This document shows positions 1 to 7,500 of a DNA stretch of 11,761 nt, piece after piece. The stretch covers positions 1,817,631-1,829,391 of the forward strand of contig CP070688.1 of the NCBI GenBank assembly GCA_020353135.1. Direction: 5' to 3'. The notes beneath the pieces are model-generated. The model searched no databases and had not been told where the DNA came from. It saw nothing but the letters and a program-made list of their open reading frames with translations. The stretch is from Chloroflexota bacterium. Its GTDB lineage: Bacteria > Chloroflexota > Anaerolineae > Promineifilales > Promineifilaceae. A program made the translations under genes and the position numbers. The stretch's first letter is position 1; each line of letters begins with the position of its first letter.

Positions 1-2289
1 CCGCGCTTCATCCAGGGCCAGGGGCGATACGTCGACGACATCAAGCTGCCCAACATGCTCTATATGGATATCGTTCGCAGCCCATATGCCCACGCCAAGA
101 TCCTGGACATCGACGCCAGCGCCGCCCTGGAAATGGAAGGCGTCTTGGCCGTCATCACCGGCAAAGATCTCGAGGCCCATAATCTGCATTGGATGCCCAC
201 GATCATGTCCGACACACAGATGGTCTTACCTACGGAGAAAGTAGTCTACTTCGGCCAAGAAGTCTGCGCCGTCATCGCCACGGACCGCTATACGGCCGCC
301 GACGCCGTCGAGAACGTGTTTGTGGATTATGACCCCCTGGATGTCGTGGTCGACCCTTTCAAGGCCCTCGAGGACGAGACTATCGTTCGCGACGACAAAG
401 AGGTTAAAACCAATCGCATCTGGCATTGGGAAGCCGGCGACCAGGAGAGCACCGATGCCGTCTTCGCCACGGCGCCCCATGTGATCAAGCAGTACATGTA
501 CATACCCCGAATTCACGTCGCTTCGATTGAGACGTGCGGCATGGTGGCCAATTACCAGCCGGCCATGGGCAAGATGCAGATATACATGACGACCCAGGCG
601 CCGCACGCTATCCGTACGGTCTTCGCCCTGGTTACCGGTCTGCCCGAGCAGAAGATCCAGATCATCTCGCCGGATATCGGCGGCGGGTTTGGCGGCAAAG
701 TCCCGGTCTACCCTGGCTACGTCGTGGGCGCCGTAGCCAGCCTGCTGCTGGGCAAGCCGGTTAAGTGGATCGAGGATCGCAGCGAAAACTTGCAGGCCGA
801 CAGTTTCGCCCGCGATTATCACCTGGAAGCGGAACTGGCGGCCGATGACAGCGGCAAAATCGTCGGCCTGCGCGTTCGTGGGCTGGCCGACCACGGCGCC
901 GCCGATGCCGCGGCCAATCCCTCCAAGTTCCCGGCCGGATTGTTCAGCATCTGCACCGGTTCTTACGATCTGCAGGCCGCCCACGTCAGTTTTGACGCGG
1001 TGTACACCAACAAGCCGCCGGGAGGTGTGGCCTACCGCTGTTCCTTCCGCGTGACCGAGGCGGTGCAGATGATAGAGCGCATGACGGACATGATGGCTCA
1101 CGAGCTGGGCGTGGACCCGGCCAAGTACCGCATGGATAACTTCATCGAGCCGGATCAGTTCCCATATAGGTCTCCGACCGGTTGGGAATATGACAGCGGC
1201 AATTACGCGGCCGCCCTGCAAAAGGCGATGGACACAATCGGCTACGATGACCTGCGCCGGGAGCAGGTGGAAAAACGAGCTCGCGGAGAGTTGATGGGTA
1301 TAGGCATCTCCAGCTTCACCGAGGTGGTGGGCGCCGGCCCGTCGCGCGACTATGACATTCTGGGCCTCAAAATGTTTGACTCGGCCGAGATCCGCATCCA
1401 CCCTACCGGAAAAGCGATCGCCCGCTTTGGCACCAAGTCGCAGGGACAGGGTCACGAAACGACCTATGCCCAGATCATTGCCGAGGAACTGGGTCTGCCG
1501 GCGGCAGACGTCGAGGTCGAAGAAGGGGATACGGACACGGCCCCGTACGGACTGGGCACATACGCCAGCCGGTCGACGCCAACGGCCGGAGCGGCGGCTG
1601 CCATGGCTTCCCGAAAAATCAGGGCCAAGGCCCGGAAAATCGCCGCCCATCTGCTGGAGGTCGGCGAAGACGACCTGGAATGGAATGTCAACCAGTGGCA
1701 AGTGAAGGGATCGCCGGAGCAAGCGAAGACGATTCAAGAGATCGCCTTCGCCGCCTATACCAATCACCCCCAGGGCATGGAAGCCGGGCTGGAGGCCACC
1801 GATTACTATGATCCGCCCAATCTGACTTTCCCCTTCGGCAGCTACATCTGTGTCGTCGACGTAGACAAAGGGACTGGCGAAGTGCACGTGCGCCGCTTTG
1901 TGGCTATCGACGACTGCGGCAACATCATCAATCCACTGGTGGTGGAAGGACAGGTGCATGGCGGCCTGACTATGGGGTTGGCACCGGCTCTGTACGAAGA
2001 GATCGTGTACGATGAGAACGGGCAATGTCTCACGGGAACGCTGGCCGACTATCTTCTGCCGACGGCCGTCGAGTCGCCAAAGTGGGAAACCGGCCATACG
2101 ATCACGCCTTCGCCCCACCACCCGATCGGCGCCAAAGGTGTCGGCGAGTCGCCCACGGTGGGCGCACCGCCGGCCATCGCCAACGCGGTGATTGACGCCA
2201 TGTGGCATCTGGGCGTGCGGCATATCGACATCCCAATTACGCCAGAGAAGGTTTGGCGCGCTTTGCGCGACGCAGGTGTGACCGACTAG
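1..2289 (+). CDS. coxL: Aerobic carbon monoxide dehydrogenase, large (molybdenum) subunit, form I; 5' end missing
   Basis: Catalytic subunit of Mo-Cu CODH, which oxidises CO with water to CO2 and passes electrons through the CoxS iron-sulfur and CoxM FAD subunits. The frame is open from base 1, and the codons before the first ATG (55) already read as family sequence (GRYVDDIKLPNM), so the true start lies upstream and roughly 20-40 residues are missing; 762 codons are visible. The form I signature AYRCSFR is at 1030-1050, with the copper-ligating cysteine codon at 1039-1041. Other xanthine oxidase-family landmarks are GGGFGGK (about 679-699), the QGQGHET cofactor-binding segment (about 1441-1461) and the C-terminal GVGESP, whose glutamate (2146-2148) matches the catalytic base of the family. 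The cysteine signature separates it from form II (CoxL-like) enzymes and from xanthine dehydrogenases. The other subunits are presumably just upstream. A hairpin follows the stop codon. Confidence 0.95.
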   Translation, partial: PRFIQGQGRYVDDIKLPNMLYMDIVRSPYAHAKILDIDASAALEMEGVLAVITGKDLEAHNLHWMPTIMSDTQMVLPTEKVVYFGQEVCAVIATDRYTAADAVENVFVDYDPLDVVVDPFKALEDETIVRDDKEVKTNRIWHWEAGDQESTDAVFATAPHVIKQYMYIPRIHVASIETCGMVANYQPAMGKMQIYMTTQAPHAIRTVFALVTGLPEQKIQIISPDIGGGFGGKVPVYPGYVVGAVASLLLGKPVKWIEDRSENLQADSFARDYHLEAELAADDSGKIVGLRVRGLADHGAADAAANPSKFPAGLFSICTGSYDLQAAHVSFDAVYTNKPPGGVAYRCSFRVTEAVQMIERMTDMMAHELGVDPAKYRMDNFIEPDQFPYRSPTGWEYDSGNYAAALQKAMDTIGYDDLRREQVEKRARGELMGIGISSFTEVVGAGPSRDYDILGLKMFDSAEIRIHPTGKAIARFGTKSQGQGHETTYAQIIAEELGLPAADVEVEEGDTDTAPYGLGTYASRSTPTAGAAAAMASRKIRAKARKIAAHLLEVGEDDLEWNVNQWQVKGSPEQAKTIQEIAFAAYTNHPQGMEAGLEATDYYDPPNLTFPFGSYICVVDVDKGTGEVHVRRFVAIDDCGNIINPLVVEGQVHGGLTMGLAPALYEEIVYDENGQCLTGTLADYLLPTAVESPKWETGHTITPSPHHPIGAKGVGESPTVGAPPAIANAVIDAMWHLGVRHIDIPITPEKVWRALRDAGVTD

Positions 2290-2299
2290 ACGACAAGTG

Positions 2300-2333
2300 A
2301 GAAGCCGGACTTCTCCAAAGAAGTCCGGCTTCT
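2300..2333 (+). terminator. Perfect 15-bp hairpin between coxL and the XdhC-family gene
   Basis: AGAAGCCGGACTTCT at 2300-2314 and AGAAGTCCGGCTTCT at 2319-2333 are exact reverse complements separated by the four-base loop CCAA. The structure starts 11 bases after the coxL stop codon. Only a short pyrimidine run (TTCTTCT) and no long U tract follows, so it may be a partial terminator or an mRNA-processing or stabilising hairpin that lets the catalytic subunit be made in excess of the downstream assembly factors. The stem is seen directly; the role is inferred. Confidence 0.75.
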
Positions 2334-2349
2334 TCTAGCGAGGTATCTA

Positions 2350-3390
2350 ATGTACGATGAGTTCTTCGCCAAAGCGCATGCGCTTGTCCAGGAAGGGGTG
2401 CCTTTCGTGACGGCTACCGTGGTGCGCGCGGATAAGCCGACGTCAGGCAAGCCAGGCGACAAGGCCATTATCACCGTCGACGGCGCCATGCACGGCTGGA
2501 TTGGCGGCAGCTGCGCCCAGCCAACGGTGATCAGAGAATCGCTGAAGGCTCTGGCCGCCGACGAATGTCGCCTGATCCGCCTGTCCACAGATCCGGAAGA
2601 GGCGGAGCCCCGCACCGGCGTAATCGATCTGCCCATGACTTGTTTCAGCAGCGGAATCCTGGAGATATACATTGAGCCGCAACATCCTCGACGCCGGATA
2701 CTCATCGTCGGTTCTCTGCCGGTAGCGCAGGCGCTGGCCCATCTCGGCCGGGCGATGAATTACCACGTTATCGCCGTCGATCTTGACGGCAACGGCGAGA
2801 GCATGGCCCACGCCGACGAGGTACTCACTTCTTTGGATGGCCTGGCGGCGGAAGTCCGGCCGCACACTTACGTCGTCGTCGCTACTCACGGAAATTACGA
2901 TGAGCTGGCCCTGGAGCGTATCCTGCGTGCGAAGCCATCCTATGTCGGCCTGGTCGCCAGTCCCCGGCGGGCCCTGTCGGTCAGGGAATACCTGGCCGGG
3001 CGAGGCTTCTCGGAATCAGACTTGCTGCCGCTGAAAGCGCCGGCCGGGTTGGACATTCAGGCGAGTCGCGGGGACGAAATCGCCCTGAGCATAATGGCCG
3101 AAATCGTACAGAAACGGCGCAACGAGGAGTTGCTCAACCTGGAACTGTTCCAAAAGGCGGAACAAGAGCTTGAGGAGGCGATGCATTCGGGCGACGATTT
3201 GCCCGCGGCAAGCGAAGAACAGGAATCGGCCATAGACCCCATATGCCACATGAGCGTCACCATCGCCACGGCGAAGTTCACGTCGCGCTATGAAGGCCAA
3301 GCGTATTACTTCTGCTGCGCAGGGTGCAAAACGACCTTTGAGGCCGATCCGGCCGCTTATGCCAGCGAGGAATCTACCCACGCCCATTAA
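2350..3390 (+). CDS. XdhC/CoxI-family molybdenum-hydroxylase maturation factor with C-terminal YHS domain
   Basis: XdhC-family proteins bind molybdenum cofactor and help its sulfuration and insertion into xanthine dehydrogenase or CODH apoenzymes; CoxF and CoxI of CO oxidisers belong here. The protein has 346 residues. The N-terminal XdhC_CoxI domain spans about 10-110 and contains the GGSCAQP segment (Cys55) and CFSSG (Cys98). A Rossmann-like XdhC_C domain covers about 115-255, although its loop reads VGSLPVAQAL rather than a classical GxGxxG. A charged helical linker rich in E, K and L (about 255-290) leads to a YHS/TRASH-type domain at 296-337 with DPICHM, then FCCAGC (Cys299, 322, 323, 326), then an FEADPAAY end. 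No signal peptide is visible, so it should be cytoplasmic. The ATG has the Shine-Dalgarno GAGG at 2340-2343, six bases upstream. It lies 60 bp after coxL and three bases before the next gene, as expected for one operon. Confidence 0.88.
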   Translation: MYDEFFAKAHALVQEGVPFVTATVVRADKPTSGKPGDKAIITVDGAMHGWIGGSCAQPTVIRESLKALAADECRLIRLSTDPEEAEPRTGVIDLPMTCFSSGILEIYIEPQHPRRRILIVGSLPVAQALAHLGRAMNYHVIAVDLDGNGESMAHADEVLTSLDGLAAEVRPHTYVVVATHGNYDELALERILRAKPSYVGLVASPRRALSVREYLAGRGFSESDLLPLKAPAGLDIQASRGDEIALSIMAEIVQKRRNEELLNLELFQKAEQELEEAMHSGDDLPAASEEQESAIDPICHMSVTIATAKFTSRYEGQAYYFCCAGCKTTFEADPAAYASEESTHAH

Positions 3391-3393
3391 GTC

Positions 3394-4416
3394 ATGAGAT
3401 TTGAGGCCGTCCCTATTGAACAGGCGGAGGGTCATATCCTGGGCCACAATATCGCCGGCGGCGACGGCCGGCGCCTGCTGCGCAAAGGAAAAGCCGTCAC
3501 CGCCGACGATATCATTTTGCTAAAGACACTGGGCCGGCGAAAGGTCTATGTCGCCCTGATAGCGCCGGCCGATATCGACGAAAACGCGGCCGCAGAACGT
3601 ATTGCCACCCATGTGGCCGGTCAGGGGATCCGCCTATCTTCGGCCGCTACTGGGCGAGTCAACATGTTTGCCAGCTCCATTGGCGTCCTACGGGTTGAAG
3701 TCTCTCGACTAACGGCGCTCAACAACTTCCAAGGGGTCACGCTGGCCACTTTGCCGCGCCACGCGGCCATATCGGCCGGCAGGGCTGTGGCGACTCTGAA
3801 GATAATTCCTTACGCGCTGCCAAAAACGATCGTCGATCAGATCGCGGACGCTGCCACCGGGAAGCCAATTATTTACTTGACCCCGATAGCGTCGAAGCGC
3901 GTTGGCCTGATCCTTTCCGGTTCGCCTGCGGCCGAGGAGCGGGTGACGGCCGGCTTCCAGACCTCCCTGGCGGCGCGCCTAGAGCGGCTGCGTTCGAGAA
4001 TCGAGAGGGTTGACTATGTGCCTCTTGAAGACGAATCCGGCGAACATCAACTAGCCGATGTGATTCAAGCTCATGTCGCCGGGGGTATTGAGATGATCAT
4101 CCTGGCCGGCGAAACGGCGATCATGGATCGCTACGACATCGCGCCTCGCGCAGTCGAGCGAGCCGGCGGCATCGTGACCTGCTTTGGAGCGCCGGTCGAC
4201 CCTGGCAACCTGCTAATGCTGGCCTATCTGGATGAGGCGCCAGTTGTCGGGGCGCCCGGTTGCGTGCGCAGTCCAAAAACGAATATCATCGACATGGTCC
4301 TGCCTCGACTGCTGGCAGGAGACCGCTTAACTCAAGAGGACATTATTGCCCTGGCTCATGGCGGATTGTTGGAGGATGTGCCAGAACGACCCCTGCCCCG
4401 CAGTCACCTGAGTTGA
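3394..4416 (+). CDS. Molybdopterin-binding protein (MoaB/MoeA-like MPT-binding domain)
   Basis: This 340-residue protein matches, from remembered family sequences, the N-terminal half of the molybdopterin-binding/NTP-transferase proteins found with molybdenum hydroxylases. Those begin MKFxxVPxxEAEG, as here (MRFEAVPIEQAEG), which supports the ATG. Residues 1-165 form the family's N-terminal region (TGRVNMFA, TLKIIPYALP). Residues about 168-310 form the MPT-binding domain, with VGLILSG, the MoaB-like loop ILAGETAIMDRYDIAP, PVDPGNLL and VVGAPGCVRSPKTN. The likely role is holding or trafficking molybdopterin during CODH cofactor assembly. Many relatives continue into a MobA/MocA nucleotidyltransferase domain that makes the CMP (MCD) form of the cofactor; this one stops right after the GGLLEDVPERPLPR segment that marks the domain border. 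The cytidylyltransferase must therefore be encoded elsewhere. Only three bases separate it from the preceding stop, with no strong Shine-Dalgarno sequence, so translational coupling is likely. Confidence 0.85.
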   Translation: MRFEAVPIEQAEGHILGHNIAGGDGRRLLRKGKAVTADDIILLKTLGRRKVYVALIAPADIDENAAAERIATHVAGQGIRLSSAATGRVNMFASSIGVLRVEVSRLTALNNFQGVTLATLPRHAAISAGRAVATLKIIPYALPKTIVDQIADAATGKPIIYLTPIASKRVGLILSGSPAAEERVTAGFQTSLAARLERLRSRIERVDYVPLEDESGEHQLADVIQAHVAGGIEMIILAGETAIMDRYDIAPRAVERAGGIVTCFGAPVDPGNLLMLAYLDEAPVVGAPGCVRSPKTNIIDMVLPRLLAGDRLTQEDIIALAHGGLLEDVPERPLPRSHLS

Positions 4417-4453
4417 GAAGGGCGCAGCCTTCGAGCAAGAACTTGGGACCAGA

Positions 4454-4582
4454 TCAAGAGCCGCCAGAATACCTCGCAAAGTCACGGGCGAATGTATCAA
4501 AAGACGTCGGAGGCCGGCCGGTTAGTTCTTCAAAGTCGCCTGAGATGTTGTCGCGGAGAACAATATGACTTGCATGAGGCAG
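4454..4582 (-). pseudogene. C-terminal remnant of an NmrA/SDR-type NAD(P)-binding oxidoreductase
   Basis: The minus strand of this spacer encodes about 42 residues ending at a TGA at 4454-4456. The stretch FEELTGRPPTSFDTFARDFA closely resembles the usual C-terminal end of NmrA-like NAD(P)H-dependent (azoreductase-type) proteins, which commonly read like VTGRPPRSFAEFARD. Nothing upstream in this frame belongs to the family: beyond about 4585 the frame runs antiphase inside the 3' end of the neighbouring large gene, whose stop codon is at 4587-4589. Full-length family members are about 280-300 residues, so only the last seventh survives, without a start or nucleotide-binding site. It is most likely the debris of a gene cut when the large gene arrived. 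The family match rests on memory of the motif, so chance similarity cannot be excluded. Confidence 0.5.
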
Positions 4583-4586
4583 TCGC

Positions 4587-7500
4587 TCAAGGTTCAAGCA
4601 GCTCTTTCGGAACCAACACCTGCTCCGCCGACCAGGCGATGACCCGCGGACAGTTCTCGAAGCCAATCCGGACCGCGTTATTCTGGTCAACGCCACCGGT
4701 GAAGCTCCAGACCTTCCCATCTTGCCCGGACGGCACAGAACAGGTCCATTGATATTGCCCCAGCTGATTGGTTGGCACAATATTCCCGGCCGAATCCCAG
4801 AACTGAATCTTGTTCTTGCTGTTGTAACTCATGACGACGTTCGTCTCACCCTTGGGAACGAAGAAGTACAGGTGCTTATCCATGTCAATAGCATAACCCG
4901 GGGTGCCATTTCGCGGCTCTAGCATCGAAAACGGCACATCCGGCGGTATGCGCCAACGCCATTGCATCGATCCGGCATCGTTCGACACAACTTCAATCTC
5001 GTAAATACCGTTGGCGCCGCTAAATGTAAACTCTTCATAGGCGTCGATCCATTTATTCGTCGGATTTCCGGCGAAGTGTTCACTGTGTGACACACCGGCC
5101 GGATCCGTCACGTTGATATGGATGGGAAGGTTATTTATCGACCTGGTGAACATCTCGATAGTGACCGGACTGGTTCCCTTATACAAGACGAATTTCTCGC
5201 TTGAAATAAAGGTTGTCGTATCGACCGGATCGGCTTTGTTCGCTGACGACCAGGGTACCAGGTCCATAGAGAAGTTCCGCCGCCTGGCGATTTCCGGATA
5301 GGCCTTGGCGCCCGTTTGCATGAATCCTTGTAGATCCTTTGATGTCCAGGGCTGCACGGTCTGCCAGCCTATCGCATCCTTATCAAATAGCCACTCTTCG
5401 GCCGGGCTTCCGGGCTCAGCGGTGGGTATCCCGGTTCCTTTTGGAATGCTGCCCCCAGGTATCCAGGTGAAGTAGTTCCTGTAAAGCCGGAAACTGTTTA
5501 GCACAAATGTTGGATAAACGGCCCAGATATGCCGCAACAAATCATCCATTGCCGCTGCCAGGGCCTTTTCATACGCTGATGGGTCTACCTCATACCTGGC
5601 CCGCAAATCCAGCGCCCGCTCGTGCAAGTACATATGCCAGACATAACCCTTGACGTGATCGATTCGCGTCTGTATCTCGGCTGAAACGCCGGCTGCGTCT
5701 GCGATGCGCTGCGCATCGACGAGATCGCGGCAAGAGGCGCCCACTTCGTGTTGCGTCCACTCGAAATAATCCCACCAGCGATCGAACATGCGCCGGATTG
5801 GCCCGGCTGCTGGTCCGAACGCCAGTGCAAACCACTCGCACAGGTGCCTTCGATAATCTGGATCGTCCGCACGCCAGATCTGCTCGATCAGGCCGAGCAA
5901 ATGCATTCCTATCGTCAGCGAGGAGTAGGTGCTCTGGATGGTGAATGAGATTATTTCGCTTTCGAAAGCCCAATGACTCTCTCTGTAAACCGTCTCCGGG
6001 CTGACCTTGGGCGCGTCAAACACATAATTGGCCAGCGCCCACTGCTTCGTCACGCCCAACTGGAACTCGCCCCAACCCAGCGCCGCGTTTTTCATCCGCT
6101 TTTGCGCCCAGGCCTCGAGATACTCCTTTTCGTTGAGGTTGATCTGCTTGCCAGATTGCGCCGCGGGAACGAGTCCTACAATCATGTTCGGCCGGATAGG
6201 GATCGACGGTATCCTCGACCGCTCTCCATAGCTGAGAACCATGATGCCCCGCTCCAACCCAAACCAATACTCGATGAACTTGGCTACCTCATTGCTTAAG
6301 TGGAAGTAGCGGTCGGCCGGACTCGAATCTTCATCCTTCTCAGCCGGCGTAAGAAATGGCTCATACGGCCCTTCGCGCAAAAGTGCCACACACTTGTCGC
6401 CCGTGCAATCGCCGCCGCCATCCGCGGCGTCGGCATGGACATATCGCGTATTCGGATGATGTTGTCCATCCGGTTTTTGCAGCCTGACGGCCAGCTCGTC
6501 GCGCACGAATTCGGCCCAGATCTTGATTGTGCCGCCAAAACCAGAATAAACCCCAGGATAAGAATCGACCTCCGAGTCATTTTCAGGAGACTCTACTGGA
6601 TACAGATCCCCATCACATTCGTTTGACCCGGGGACGCAGCCCGCGGACGGTTTTTGAATATCGTCCCAGGGATTTCCATAAGGAGGAATGAGAGGATAGG
6701 TCCCTTTGCCATCGCCGTGGTTGGTATAGCACGGTTTGCTATGGTGACCCCCTGCGAAGCATTCCATCGGGAAAGGTGCGCCGCTGGGTCCTTTCCCTCG
6801 CCCTCCGTCGTGCCAGGCCATCAGCCTGCGATCCGCGCGGAACTCACATTGATGAATTCTGTTGATCGCCGTTCCCACGTGGCCGGCCCCGGGTTCGAGT
6901 TCTCTGGGTGTGCCGAGACGGATGGCCCATATATCAAGCGCCTGCTGCCGCATTCCGCCATCCGGAAGGGGCGGATCTGTGTAAGGCAAGCCGGTATTCC
7001 CGGCATAAAATAGATAATCTACTCGCGGCTCGAGAACCTGACTGGCCACAACGCGCAGATTCTTCTTCTTGGGTATGATCGTCCAGGCCTCGTGGTGCGC
7101 CAGCCACCGACAGCCTAGCCGGTGCAAATAGCGAAACATGGCAGCCCGCAACGCACGCCGTTCCTTCGCCGCAATCCAGATCGCGCCGGTTGACTCACAA
7201 TGGAAAAGATGCCCAGCCCTCCTTTTCGATGCCTTCAATTTGTCTAGGTGCTTTTGAACCTCTGCCGGAGCTTGCAGCAATAATGGGTCATCAGCCAGCG
7301 CGACTACGATCGTGCGATCCGCATCGTCGATTGTCTTCGTCCGGCCGATCTGGGCTCCGCTGATTTGCTCGAGCAGCGGGATAAAATCATCCCGCACAAC
7401 GTCCCCTAGGGTTACCATTTCTCCCGGCACGGAGGCGGTATCCGTATGGACGGGTACACAAACGCGATCGATTGGAACCTCCACCGCCCGCCAGGCGATC

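Noticed and set aside
226..2223. A 665-codon open frame antisense to coxL
   Set aside because: It lies entirely over a well-conserved gene, has a His/Arg/Gly-rich composition typical of antisense frames in GC-rich coding DNA, and shows no family motif.
4417..4453. A possible small terminator hairpin (GAAGG / CCTTC) after the molybdopterin-binding gene
   Set aside because: The stem is only five base pairs and no U tract follows.
4260..4568. A 102-codon plus-strand frame across the end of the molybdopterin-binding gene
   Set aside because: It is a shifted frame inside that gene, and its tail crosses the spacer without any recognisable motif.
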